Origin: an archaeon
GTDB lineage: Archaea > Iainarchaeota > Iainarchaeia > Iainarchaeales > Iainarchaeaceae
Reading direction: 5' to 3'
Assembly: GCA_005239615.1 (NCBI GenBank)
Contig: SBBR01000045.1
Coordinates: 1-25,391 of the forward strand
Length of the DNA stretch: 25,391 nt
Shown: positions 1 through 7,984 of the stretch, piece after piece
Numbering within the stretch: position 1 is the first letter of the stretch
Layout: each line of letters begins with the position of its first letter
Position numbers and translations under genes: made by a program
Notes under the pieces: generated by a model
Told to the model about the DNA's origin: nothing
What the model saw: only the letters and a program-made list of their open reading frames with translations
The model's database searches: none

Positions 1-339
1 ACTTTTGGGTCTGCCGATGGCTGATTCATGGCTCTGACTCGATTTGTCTTTTTGGTTTTACCAGCGCAAATCAACGTTACATTACGCTGCAAACAATCAT
101 CTAATGATATTTGCAGCGGGTAACCTTTATCTGATTCTCAAAGTGGCGAAGTCAGGTTAAATAGTGGCTTTTTTTCTTAGGGAAAAGGCTTAACAAAAAA
201 TCCGCGCCCGCAAACCCCGAAACAATGCTCACTCAGAATCACGCCAATATCTTGGCTCAATCGTTTTGCTGGCACAGGACAATGCAGTCGATTTTTTGGG
301 TGATATGGTAATGCGTTGGAGTAGGATTTAGGCCGCGCT
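1..339. other. Intergenic stretch without a convincing gene
   Basis: No reading frame here has a believable start, ribosome binding site and protein-like composition. The stretch contains the hairpin at 76-124 (separate entry). A TATA-like string (ggttaaatag) near 154-163 is followed by a T7 run near 168-174. A-runs around 194-199 read as T-runs on the minus strand and could end the transcript of the minus-strand lipoprotein gene. A minus-strand frame at 177-494 overlaps that gene and is judged a shadow. Confidence 0.5.
76..124. repeat. Strong imperfect hairpin
   Basis: Nested inverted repeats are read directly. GTTAC (76-80) faces GTAAC (120-124), CGCTGCAAA (85-93) faces TTTGCAGCG (110-118), and ATCAT (96-100) faces ATGAT (104-108) across a CTA loop. 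Together they give about 19 paired bases with small internal loops. No long T-run follows at once on either strand, so a simple intrinsic terminator is not obvious. It could be a small structured RNA or the end of an element lying to the left. Confidence 0.6.
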
Positions 340-1566
340 TCACTGCGGGACTTTTTCCCTGCCGGCAAGCTCGCCAATCTTGCTGATGACCTTGTCGATG
401 CCCTGCAGCTTGTTAGGGTCGCACCACGCGCCGATGCCATAGAGCGAGTTGGCCTTGCCACCTGAAACCACCGTGAGGTCGACAGTCGGCGCATCTATGA
501 TGCAGATCTTCATGTCCTTAGGGCCGAGCGAGAAAAAGCTCGTTGTATCCACCAAGGCCCTCAGCTCGTCGAGCTGCGCCTTTGTTGCAGTCCTGTTCTC
601 TATTGTTGCCCCTCCTTCGCTCCCTGCTTCCTTTGTCTCGACAATCACTGCCCTGTTCGAGTCAATCACAGTGGTCACGAAAACAGGTTCCGGGACAAAG
701 CCAGGCACGTCCACCTTCTTCACGTAAAAGTCCCTCTTCGCGCATTCGGGGAATTCGCAGAAAGGAGCTTCCCTTGCCACTGTGGTTCCGTCAGGGCAAA
801 TCTTCACATCCTCTGCACAGAAGGCAGTTCCATCCTTGTTGAGCAACTCCCAGCCCAGCGCCTCCATTTTCGCAGAGCCCTTCTGGTCAACGAGGACAAC
901 AATCCTGTCGCCGCGCGGGCACGTGCATGCGGCGCAGACCACGTCATAAACCTTCTTCTTGGCGAGGGACAACACCTGTATGCCTTTGCCCTGCAGCCAG
1001 GCCTTTATCTCGTCTTCCTCGGCGCCCACACTTTCTTCCGTGCCTTCCTTTTCCCATGCGTTTGTGCCGCACTGCTTCGGCTCGAAGAAGAACCAGAGCT
1101 TCCCCGCCTGCTCCCTCTTCGTGACTTTAACAACAGCACTCCCCGCGCTTGCATCGATGGAAACCAGCTCAACGCTATAATATGTCAGGAAGTTGTCCTT
1201 TTTCCTAGTGATCTCGCCGAGCGATACCTCTGCATTCCTGTCAGAATCGCTGACCCTGAGCCTTATGCCCTGCTCGCCCTGCCACACGCACTGCACTCCA
1301 GGCTTGCACCGCGAGTCTGAAATGTCGATTGGCGATACCTTCACACCTGTCTCGGCGTTGGAGTAAATCCCGGCCTTCTTCACACTGAACTCAGAACCGA
1401 GGATGAATTCCTCTTTCTCCGGCTCTGGCTGTGCAGGAGGCCGCTGGCCAGGCGGCAATGTGGCCGAAGGGGGTGTCCCAGTGCCGGGCTTCTTTTCTTC
1501 CGCACAGCCCGTGAGCATGATGAACAGAATGCCAAGCACCAGCAGCGCGACAACGGTTTTTTTCAT
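340..1566 (-). CDS. Secreted lipoprotein with DSRC domain and possible emfourin-like C-terminus
   Basis: Hypothetical exported lipoprotein of about 408 aa. The N-terminus is a short basic segment, a hydrophobic run and a lipobox-like LTGC, followed by a Lys/Glu/Pro-rich linker, as expected for a lipid-anchored protein outside the membrane. Residues about 75-150 contain SDSRCKPGVQCVWQGE, a motif seen in small bacterial and archaeal lipoprotein domains of unknown role. The last 100 or so residues (DELRALVDTTSFFSL, then a Gly-Gly-Lys turn and a C-terminal helix) resemble the emfourin-type protease-inhibitor fold, which I recall only by pattern. A TTG exists at 1575, but ATG at 1566 gives the cleaner signal peptide. 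A minus-strand TATA-like tract lies near 1605-1618. No partner gene is visible and the function is unknown. Confidence 0.8.
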   Translation of the reverse strand: MKKTVVALLVLGILFIMLTGCAEEKKPGTGTPPSATLPPGQRPPAQPEPEKEEFILGSEFSVKKAGIYSNAETGVKVSPIDISDSRCKPGVQCVWQGEQGIRLRVSDSDRNAEVSLGEITRKKDNFLTYYSVELVSIDASAGSAVVKVTKREQAGKLWFFFEPKQCGTNAWEKEGTEESVGAEEDEIKAWLQGKGIQVLSLAKKKVYDVVCAACTCPRGDRIVVLVDQKGSAKMEALGWELLNKDGTAFCAEDVKICPDGTTVAREAPFCEFPECAKRDFYVKKVDVPGFVPEPVFVTTVIDSNRAVIVETKEAGSEGGATIENRTATKAQLDELRALVDTTSFFSLGPKDMKICIIDAPTVDLTVVSGGKANSLYGIGAWCDPNKLQGIDKVISKIGELAGREKVPQ

Positions 1567-1636
1567 TACAACCAACTTGTCAACGAATTGCTAAAATCAG
1601 CGCCTTAAAATATAAAAGGCTTTGGATGGTACGTGC

Positions 1637-3709
1637 CTAAAAAGCGGCGTCATATTTTTCAGGTGGATCTTTGAATGTCTTTTTTCCGTCTCTATTTTTT
1701 GGGTATCTCCGCAACAACAGCATGCCTGTCACAATGAAGATGCCCGCAGCAGTCATTGCCTTTCCAAGAGTGTCGCTCCAAGTGTCCATATAGCGCAGCT
1801 CAACTTCGCCTTTTCCATATACAAGCATGAAGTAAGGCGAGGCCCTGTAAATGTGCAGCTCCTTTTCTCCCTCGTAGGCACGCCAATTAGGGAATTGCGA
1901 TATCCTTATGAGCACCGGGACGGCCTTATCCGACCCAACCTTAAACCTAATATAGTCCTGCCTTGCGCTTTCCTCAAGCACTTCCACGGTCTCGCGCCCT
2001 GTTCCGACATTGCCTGGAACCTGCTCGTCCACAAGGATTGTGTCCCTCACCCTTTCCGAGAGAAACCAGTTGGTGACTTCCGTCCTCCACCCAGCTTTAT
2101 CCACGACCACAGGCTCCCTTGAGAGGACTTCCGCGAGCGGGGCTTTTCCGAGGCTGTAAAGGTAATAAGGATGCGCCTTGACTATGCCTTCCATTTCCTT
2201 GTTCTTGTCTTGGGTGTAAATGGTGAAGAGCCATGAATTCGTGTCCGCCCACTCCGCGAAAATCGGCGATGGGCTCACCACATTGCTCACCCCGAAAAGC
2301 CTTAGCTGGTAAGGTATGAGGTTTCTCATTTTTTCCTGTATCCTTATTATGCGTGGCCTGTCTGTGGAAATGCCCCACGTGATGTTATTCGCGTCTATTT
2401 CCGCCTCGAGGTCAAAGACATACTTTGATTGGAGAGACGAGTCAACGTACAGGCCCCTTGCCGAGTGCACCCTCCACTGCATTGGGATGATATGCTGGAG
2501 CTCATGGAAATTAGATTGTGCATAGGGTGGGGCGTCCACCCACACTCTTCCTGCTGTGCCTTCAGGAAGCTTGGGTAGCTGTTTAATTATCGAAGTCCCT
2601 TCGGAGTGTATGCCGCTCGTGGTTGCGATGGCGAGGATTGAAAAAAGCAATACAGTTAGGTGCACTCTCCTGTCGCCTTCCCTGAAGAAGGAAAGCAGGA
2701 TAACAGGGGCAAGGAGCGCGAAGAACGTCGTGAAGCGGTAGTAGTGGATTGTCAGTCCTACCAAAGCGCCAATCATGGCGAAGCCCAACACGGACGCGAG
2801 GAAAAATTTTAAGGAGTCTATCCCTTCCTTCCTGCAGAGGAGCGAAACCCCCAGCAAGGCCACTGCGCCGAGGAACATCGGCAGGTTGTCCATGAGGCCG
2901 CCGATGCGCTCGACCGCAAGGTACTCGTGCTTCGCGATTCCAGGAACGAGCCAGAAGCCCGTGAGGAGCAGAACAAGGGCTGCATGCTTCAGCACAAAAA
3001 AAATGATTTTCCTGTCGCGGTAACGCGCGAGGTATGCCGGCAGGGCGAGCGATGCCACCACGCCTGTAAAGGGATGTGCGAGCAGGAGCAGCGAAAAAAT
3101 GGCAGAGGGAAGTAGAACGCCGCCGGTTTCCCTGGCCCTCCAGAGCGAGCCGAGATAAAAGAAGAATAGCGGCAACGCCATTGAGTTTGCCACGAGGCCT
3201 ACGTTGAAGGTCGAGTGCAGGTCGCCGCCAAAATTGCCCACAGGAAAAAGGAAGAGGAGCGAGAACATTGCTAGCATCACCGCAGCCGCTGCACCATCCT
3301 TGAAGCCGCACGACCTCGCAAAGTAATGGAACGAGAAAGGTGTGATGAGAAGCGAGGCGGAGAGCACGAGCTTGAAAGCGACGTCGAGGGGAATGAACAG
3401 GGAGATGACCGATACAATATAAGGGAAGAGGGGGCCGTAGAACTGGTTCTGCGGGTAGCCGAAGAAGAAGTACGGGTTCCAGCCAATGGGCTCTGGGAAA
3501 AGGTAGTTGGCGGTGTACCATGAGGAAAAGTACATTCCCGACATGTCCCAGTTGAGGAGGTTGTTGTTGGCGAAAAACGGGAGGAGCAATACGGCAATAA
3601 TGTACCAGTAAACGGCTAAGAAAGAGACCGCAGAGAAAATATTTTTTGGCAGATTTTTTTTTGGCGGCGTGACTTGCAGTTCCTGTTTTCTGTGGCGCAT
3701 TGGCTTCAC
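1637..3709 (-). CDS. Large polytopic membrane protein, GT-C / PTPS_related-like
   Basis: A 690-aa integral membrane protein with about ten or more hydrophobic segments through residue 370, an extracytoplasmic-type region of about 270 residues, a last membrane segment near 655-675 and a basic tail. The first loop (NNNLLNWDMSGMYFSSWY, then FFFGYPQNQFYGPLFPY) resembles the large archaeal and bacterial membrane family labelled 6-pyruvoyl-tetrahydropterin synthase-related (PF10131). Members have the architecture of GT-C glycosyltransferases. A role in cell-surface glycan or lipid modification is inference; no catalytic residues were verified. The start is GTG at 3709 or ATG at 3700. The gene is divergent from the surface-protein gene at 3763 and they share an AT-rich promoter stretch. 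A long overlapping frame at 2583-3809 is a shadow. Confidence 0.75.
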   Translation of the reverse strand: MKPMRHRKQELQVTPPKKNLPKNIFSAVSFLAVYWYIIAVLLLPFFANNNLLNWDMSGMYFSSWYTANYLFPEPIGWNPYFFFGYPQNQFYGPLFPYIVSVISLFIPLDVAFKLVLSASLLITPFSFHYFARSCGFKDGAAAAVMLAMFSLLFLFPVGNFGGDLHSTFNVGLVANSMALPLFFFYLGSLWRARETGGVLLPSAIFSLLLLAHPFTGVVASLALPAYLARYRDRKIIFFVLKHAALVLLLTGFWLVPGIAKHEYLAVERIGGLMDNLPMFLGAVALLGVSLLCRKEGIDSLKFFLASVLGFAMIGALVGLTIHYYRFTTFFALLAPVILLSFFREGDRRVHLTVLLFSILAIATTSGIHSEGTSIIKQLPKLPEGTAGRVWVDAPPYAQSNFHELQHIIPMQWRVHSARGLYVDSSLQSKYVFDLEAEIDANNITWGISTDRPRIIRIQEKMRNLIPYQLRLFGVSNVVSPSPIFAEWADTNSWLFTIYTQDKNKEMEGIVKAHPYYLYSLGKAPLAEVLSREPVVVDKAGWRTEVTNWFLSERVRDTILVDEQVPGNVGTGRETVEVLEESARQDYIRFKVGSDKAVPVLIRISQFPNWRAYEGEKELHIYRASPYFMLVYGKGEVELRYMDTWSDTLGKAMTAAGIFIVTGMLLLRRYPKNRDGKKTFKDPPEKYDAAF

Positions 3710-3762
3710 TTATGTGCGGCACCAATATATTTTTAATGAAGAGAATATTTATAGTAACCAAC
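3710..3762. promoter_or_regulatory. Compact divergent promoter region
   Basis: Only 53 bp separate the minus-strand start (3709) from the chosen plus-strand start (3763). The AT block at about 3724-3736 (aatatatttttaa) reads as a TATA-like box on both strands. It sits about 25-30 nt from ATG 3763 and about 15-30 nt from GTG 3709 / ATG 3700, which fits short-leader or leaderless archaeal promoters. A second AT block (atatttata, 3744-3752) could serve the minus-strand gene instead. Confidence 0.5.
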
Positions 3763-5982
3763 ATGAGAGAACCGCTTCGCCCTAATGCTGCCTTCCTGCT
3801 TGTATTCACAGTTTTTGCATTGTCCTCCCAGATTGTGGTGGTGGGAGGGGTTGTAGTGCCTGCAGAGTTTACAGTTAATTCAGGCGGGCCTTATAACGTC
3901 ACCCTCGGTGTCCCATTGGTGTTGAATGCGACGGTCTCAGGAGGCTCAGGAAGCTATACTTACAGTTGGAGTATGAGATACAATTTTGCCGGATGCTCTT
4001 TTAGCAATTCAAATGTTGAAGACCCAACGGTCACATGCACAGGCCCATTAGTGGGCACCGATTACTTCACACTTACTGCAAATGATAGCGCCGGGAATGG
4101 CCCGCTCCTCAGCAGTGCAACAATAACTATTGCAGCTGACCAGCCTCCTACTGTAAGCATCTCTTTCCCGTCAGATGGGGCGACATACGGTTACGTTTCC
4201 GGCAGCACTGCAGTCACGGTAGAAGCCACAGCCTCTGACCCTGAAAACTCGCTTGATAAAATAGAATTGTGGTATTTGCGCACCGATGTTGGCAGCTCTT
4301 GGGTCAGCATAAAGAGCGGTGCCAGCGCTTGCACTTCCTCGCCCTGCAGCGGGTCCTTCACAGTGCCCTCGCAAGGCACCTATACAATAGCGGCAAATGC
4401 CTGGGACGACCTCATCGCGCCAAGGACACAGGCGACCGTAAGCATCAGCAGCTACTCGTGTTACAACAACGCCAGTCAGACCTGCGAATCCGGGGCGAGC
4501 TGCTCAACAGGACAAAGCGGCAGAGGCTCATGCGCATTAGGCTATGTGTGCTGCGCGCCTGCAGCGGCCGCATCAGCGAGCAGCTCAGGCGGCCCGCCGG
4601 GAGATGTTGTAGTGGTGGTTTGCGGGATGGACCCCAGCAATACTCCGGACAATACCCTAGAAGGCACCGAGGTGTGCGACGTGGACATCACCACTGACCC
4701 GTACTCCTACCTCGGCTGCACAGGCAGCCAGTACTGCAACTCCGCCTGCACGGCCTGCGTGGACATAGATTCATGCACATCAGGCGCGTGCACAAGCACC
4801 GGCTGCACCTCAGACCAGTTTGCCGGGACAAGCTCTTCCGGCAGCGATGCCCTATGCAATTGGAACGGCGACCCTATGCCGAGCGGGGGGACATGCTGCA
4901 TAAACAAGCACCCATGCGGCAGGGGCTCGTGCGTAGACAGGGCATGCAACGCCACCACCGAGATTACAGGGACAGGAGGAGATTCCTCCTGCAACTGGAA
5001 CGGCACTTCTTCGGTCACCGGTGGCAGCTGCTGCAGGCTGAAACCCACTTGCAACATCACTGCGGCATCATCATCAATAGTCGCTGGTGCTGGCAACTCG
5101 AACACATTTGACGTTTACTTCAATGAATTCGACCAGGGAATGTACATTACCACAGGCAACTTTTCATGCGACGGCGCGTCCTCGGCAACTCTCACAGGAT
5201 GCAGCTTTAGCTCCAACGCTGGCCCATTCAACTCAAATGGCACGACAGGAACTTGTACCTTCACGTGCAGCGGCTACACCTCGCCCGGCACCCCGACCTT
5301 CAGCTTCACGGGGAACAATGGAACTCCGCTGGGCACTGAAACGGCATCGTGCACGAGAAGCTTCACCGTAAACCCGCCTCCTCCGCCGTGCTCCTTCACC
5401 CCGGACTCAATTTCCGTAATAGGTATTTCAGGCGTTAGCGTGACTTGCAACGGCAGCGGCACTGTCTGCTGCAGACCTCTCAATGACATCGTGTGGATAA
5501 CAGTGACCACTGAAGGAGGGAAGGCTACGTTCACCAAATCAAAGGAAGAATCGCAGCCCATAAACCTCATTGTTACTGTGAGCAAGCCGCCGCAGGGCAA
5601 CGCCTCTACTGTTGACTTCTCTCTCGTGAGGAAAGGCCCGAATGGCGTGCAGGTTAAGCTGGAGGATTTCACGGACCTGCCCTTCACTTTCGTTGACAAT
5701 GCCTACACCGCAACAGCCACGTTCACGGACGACACCGCAGGCCTGCAGCCTGGTAACTACGAGTACATAGGCATCGTGGTGGCAGTGCGGGATGGCGCCG
5801 GCGATGACATAACGCCCCTTGACTCTTTCCCGGCAGACAACGTTGCCTCGATGCTCGTAACCATAAAAAACCTCTCCGCCGGAAAAATCGAGGTGCCCGA
5901 GGCAAGCCTCCTGCTTGCGGTGGTTGCCGCGCTTTTTACAGTCATGCTGGCGAGGCTGGGGCGTAAAAAAGGGTTTTCATAA
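3763..5982 (+). CDS. Cys-rich, PKD/Ig-like surface protein with C-terminal anchor
   Basis: A 739-aa exported protein. The N-terminus has a signal-type hydrophobic stretch (FLLVFTVFALSSQIVVVGG). Ig/PKD-like beta modules follow: one at about 35-125 (PYNVTLGVPLVLNATVSGG) and a second at about 130-230 (PPTVSISFPSDGATYG). A Cys-rich middle at about 230-540 has repeated CNWNG...GGTCC/GGSCC motifs, suggesting disulphide-stabilised modules. A beta-rich C-terminal part ends in VPEASLLLAVVAALF and an RLGRKKG basic tail, a typical membrane anchor or sorting-like tail. The frame is open from 3700, but ATG 3763 gives a proper signal peptide and a TATA box at the right distance. The stop overlaps the next gene (TAATG), implying co-transcription. 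A structural or adhesive surface role is inferred. Confidence 0.8.
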   Translation: MREPLRPNAAFLLVFTVFALSSQIVVVGGVVVPAEFTVNSGGPYNVTLGVPLVLNATVSGGSGSYTYSWSMRYNFAGCSFSNSNVEDPTVTCTGPLVGTDYFTLTANDSAGNGPLLSSATITIAADQPPTVSISFPSDGATYGYVSGSTAVTVEATASDPENSLDKIELWYLRTDVGSSWVSIKSGASACTSSPCSGSFTVPSQGTYTIAANAWDDLIAPRTQATVSISSYSCYNNASQTCESGASCSTGQSGRGSCALGYVCCAPAAAASASSSGGPPGDVVVVVCGMDPSNTPDNTLEGTEVCDVDITTDPYSYLGCTGSQYCNSACTACVDIDSCTSGACTSTGCTSDQFAGTSSSGSDALCNWNGDPMPSGGTCCINKHPCGRGSCVDRACNATTEITGTGGDSSCNWNGTSSVTGGSCCRLKPTCNITAASSSIVAGAGNSNTFDVYFNEFDQGMYITTGNFSCDGASSATLTGCSFSSNAGPFNSNGTTGTCTFTCSGYTSPGTPTFSFTGNNGTPLGTETASCTRSFTVNPPPPPCSFTPDSISVIGISGVSVTCNGSGTVCCRPLNDIVWITVTTEGGKATFTKSKEESQPINLIVTVSKPPQGNASTVDFSLVRKGPNGVQVKLEDFTDLPFTFVDNAYTATATFTDDTAGLQPGNYEYIGIVVAVRDGAGDDITPLDSFPADNVASMLVTIKNLSAGKIEVPEASLLLAVVAALFTVMLARLGRKKGFS

Positions 5983-6773
5983 TGGCAACGAAAAGGGTGC
6001 TCAGGGCACAGGAGGCCTACAAGGAGCAGGACCACAGCAAAGCAATGGCCGCACACTCGAAGGAGGAAATCGAGAGCCACCACAGCAATGGCAGCGCCGA
6101 GTACCTTGGCAGCATGGTCTACGGTGCGCTGGACGGCATAGTAACCACATTCGCTGTCGTCGCGGGCGCTGCAGGCGCAGGCCTCTCGCCCGGGATTGTG
6201 CTCGTGCTCGGCTTCGCAAACCTGTTCGCAGACGGCCTCTCAATGGCTGTAGGCAATTACCTCTCGATGAAGTCCCAGCAGTCATACTACGAGACCGAGA
6301 GGAAAAGGGAAGAGTGGGAAGTGGACAATTATCCTGCCGGCGAGAGGGCGGAGATAGTCGAGATTTACAGGCGCAAGGGCTTTGCTGGAAGGAACCTCGA
6401 GAAAATGGTGGAGCTCATCACCTCGAAAAAAACCGTGTGGATTGACACGATGATGACGGACGAGCTCGGACTCCTGCCTGACCAGCGCAGCCCTGTGAAG
6501 GCCGGTCTCTACACCTACGCCGCGTTTGTGATTGCAGGCTTTGTGCCGCTGCTTATTTTCGTCATTTCGCTCATCAACCCCCTCCCGCCAGCCCTCACCT
6601 TTCCCGTGGCGTTCCTCTTGACCTTCGCCACGATATTCGCGGTAGGCTCGCTGAGGTCATTGGTGATTGCGAAGCACTGGCTCACCGCAGGAATGGAGAT
6701 GCTCCTTATCGGCGGCCTCACAGCAGTAGTCGCTTATGGGATAGGGGCGTTCATCGGAGGCCTGGTGCTGTGA
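5982..6773 (+). CDS. VIT1/CCC1-family metal transporter
   Basis: A 263-aa membrane protein of the vacuolar iron transporter (VIT1/CCC1) family, whose members move Fe2+ or Mn2+ across membranes. The family signature is clear at residues about 42-100: GSMVYGALDGIVTTFAVVAG, then GFANLFADGLSMAVGNYLS. An acidic/basic cytoplasmic loop with helical Glu/Arg residues (about 100-165) corresponds to the metal-binding region between TM2 and TM3. The C-terminus has three more hydrophobic segments, giving five TM helices as in the family. The first 35 residues are hydrophilic and His/Lys-rich. ATG overlaps the previous stop in TAATG, so translation is probably coupled to the surface-protein gene. Iron versus manganese specificity cannot be told from sequence. 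Confidence 0.9.
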   Translation: MATKRVLRAQEAYKEQDHSKAMAAHSKEEIESHHSNGSAEYLGSMVYGALDGIVTTFAVVAGAAGAGLSPGIVLVLGFANLFADGLSMAVGNYLSMKSQQSYYETERKREEWEVDNYPAGERAEIVEIYRRKGFAGRNLEKMVELITSKKTVWIDTMMTDELGLLPDQRSPVKAGLYTYAAFVIAGFVPLLIFVISLINPLPPALTFPVAFLLTFATIFAVGSLRSLVIAKHWLTAGMEMLLIGGLTAVVAYGIGAFIGGLVL

Positions 6774-6904
6774 TTCATGTAAAATTCCAGGTTATGTTCT
6801 CTGCTATAATAAAAGGATTGCTCCCTTCGCAGAGCCAAATAATTCCTCGATGATTCTTTCCTTTTTCGTTATTTTATTTATACCTTTGCTGGAGGTTTTG
6901 GGAG
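6774..6904. other. Gap between convergent genes, T-rich
   Basis: Separates the VIT1-family gene from the convergent 39-aa ORF. T-rich strings (cctttttcg near 6861-6869 and ttattttattta near 6871-6882) could end the plus-strand transcript. A TATA-like string (ctataataaaagg) near 6809-6821 has no obvious gene behind it. Confidence 0.4.
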
Positions 6905-7024
6905 TCACCTGAACTCCCCGTATTCCTCCAGCAGCCTCTCCATTCGGTCGTGGTAGGATTCTCTCCATCTGTAACTTTCCTCATCCGATCCTCTCTCGTC
7001 CTTTCTTTTCTTTGCGTACTGCAT
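6905..7024 (-). CDS. 39-aa charged small protein with strong RBS
   Basis: A 39-residue ORF not recognised as any family. It begins MQYAKKRKDERGSDEESYRW and ends ERLLEEYGEFR. It is hydrophilic, rich in Arg/Lys/Glu/Tyr, and its second half could form an amphipathic helix. The start is supported by a good Shine-Dalgarno-like GAGGTGA about 6 nt before ATG (7022-7024). An AT-rich block (aaaaattattg on the minus strand, near 7062-7072) lies at promoter distance. Codon use favours GAG/GAA and AGA/AGG like the neighbours. It is probably a real small protein, perhaps nucleic-acid or protein binding, but function cannot be assigned. Confidence 0.55.
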   Translation of the reverse strand: MQYAKKRKDERGSDEESYRWRESYHDRMERLLEEYGEFR

Positions 7025-7101
7025 TCAAAATCACCTCGCATTACTTCGTGCAGGGCGGTACAATAATTTTTCGCAGCGGGGAGGGGGCATTGCCTGTGCG
7101 G

Positions 7102-7205
7102 AGCCTTTTTCTTTTCGTTGCACGAAAAGAAAAACCCTCGGGAAAAAGAAAAGTGCTAGTTACGCTTGAATAAGAGCCATTAATGGGGAAAGAAAAAGAA
7201 CCGCT
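7102..7205 (+). repeat. Dispersed hairpin repeat, intergenic copy 1
   Basis: Begins AGCCTTTTTCTTTTCG and ends AAAGAAAAAGAACCGCT, so its ends form an imperfect inverted repeat. The first 50 nt contain a perfect 13-bp hairpin (TTTTTCTTTTCGT / ACGAAAAGAAAAA, loop TGC) followed by CCCTCGGG and a second purine tract AAAAAGAAAAG that could pair with the same pyrimidine arm. It is nearly identical over about 50 nt to the 5' part of the tRNA-Leu intron and related to parts of the tRNA-Ser intron and 23365-23426. Confidence 0.75.
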
Positions 7206-7367
7206 CACGCTTGTGCATGCATTGGCTGCTGTCTCGATAGGCAGTGCTTCACTGCAAATAATATTTTTGTGGAATGGTCGCCTAAGCAATAATCAAAACC
7301 TACATGAAGGCGGGCCAATGCAACGGCATGGCTTTCCTCCACAAGCCGTGCAGTTCCAGCACCAACT

Positions 7368-7984
7368 TCATGCCCTGTTTCTTGCCCTGATGAGCAGCAC
7401 TGCCGAGACCGCTACCGCAAGCAAAAAACACCGGCGGCAGCTCAGGGACCGCTGCCAATTGTCGCGGCAAGGCCTTCCACCGAAACCGTGTCACTGAAAA
7501 CCTTGTATGGGCCTCCATTTGGGGCCCATCCTGTTACAAACGCCATCTTATCGTAAATGTCCTTTTTCGGTGCCATGCTCATGGCAAACGCATTCTGAAA
7601 CCCTGTGCCTGCAAAGTAGCGGGCGTCGGACTTGCTGTTGGTGTGGGTTTCCACGTCCTGCCTCGTCGGTATCGTTGGAGAGACGCCGTTAACGAAAAAT
7701 ATGCCATCATCGTAAGTGCTTTGCTGCGAAGACGTAAGGTAGGCATGCTGCGGCGGGTTGACTCCCCTTGTGCCTGCCTCTGAAACAGAAGCAGAGAGCT
7801 GGGCGCTGCCGGCAATAGCAATGTTCTGCAGGAAGCACTCATTGTTATAGTAATAGTAGCCGCTGTCGGCGAAGCTCTCGTTTGCCGTGGCGCTCAAGCC
7901 TGCGCCGAAGGCAGAGAGGAGCAAAAAGGCCACTGGCAGCAATAGAGCCCTCGCTTTCAGAGCTCCGGAAGGCGTCGCCCGCAA
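7368..7984 (-). pseudogene. Secreted/surface protein gene with broken 3' reading frame
   Basis: The main frame (7442-7984, about 180 aa from TTG 7984) has a signal peptide (ALLLPVAFLLLSAFGAGLSA) and a polar secreted region of unknown family rich in Tyr, Ser and Asn, ending prematurely at GSGP-stop. Downstream, two other frames on the same strand join to read VPELPPVF then LLAVAVSAVLLIRARNRA-stop (7368), a typical anchor tail like that of the 3763-5982 protein. Removing one G near 7448-7454 and one T from the T6 run (complement of 7424-7429) would restore a single frame. This is either a real pseudogene or two homopolymer sequencing errors. The start codon is uncertain and no good RBS is seen. 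Confidence 0.5.

Noticed and set aside
177..494. 105-aa minus-strand frame overlapping the lipoprotein gene
   Set aside because: The first half is a shadow of the lipoprotein gene and the second half has no recognisable features or start signal.
2583..3809. Long 408-aa minus-strand open frame
   Set aside because: Overlaps the 690-aa membrane protein in another frame; its translation is Arg/Pro/His/Leu-rich without any domain, a shadow of the true gene.
4171..5699. Several frames antisense to or offset from the surface protein
   Set aside because: Composition matches shadows of the Cys/Thr/Ser-rich repeats of the real gene.
7183..7497. 104-aa plus-strand frame starting MGKEKEPL
   Set aside because: Overlaps the repeat and is antisense to the decayed anchor tail; no RBS and non-protein-like composition after residue 30.
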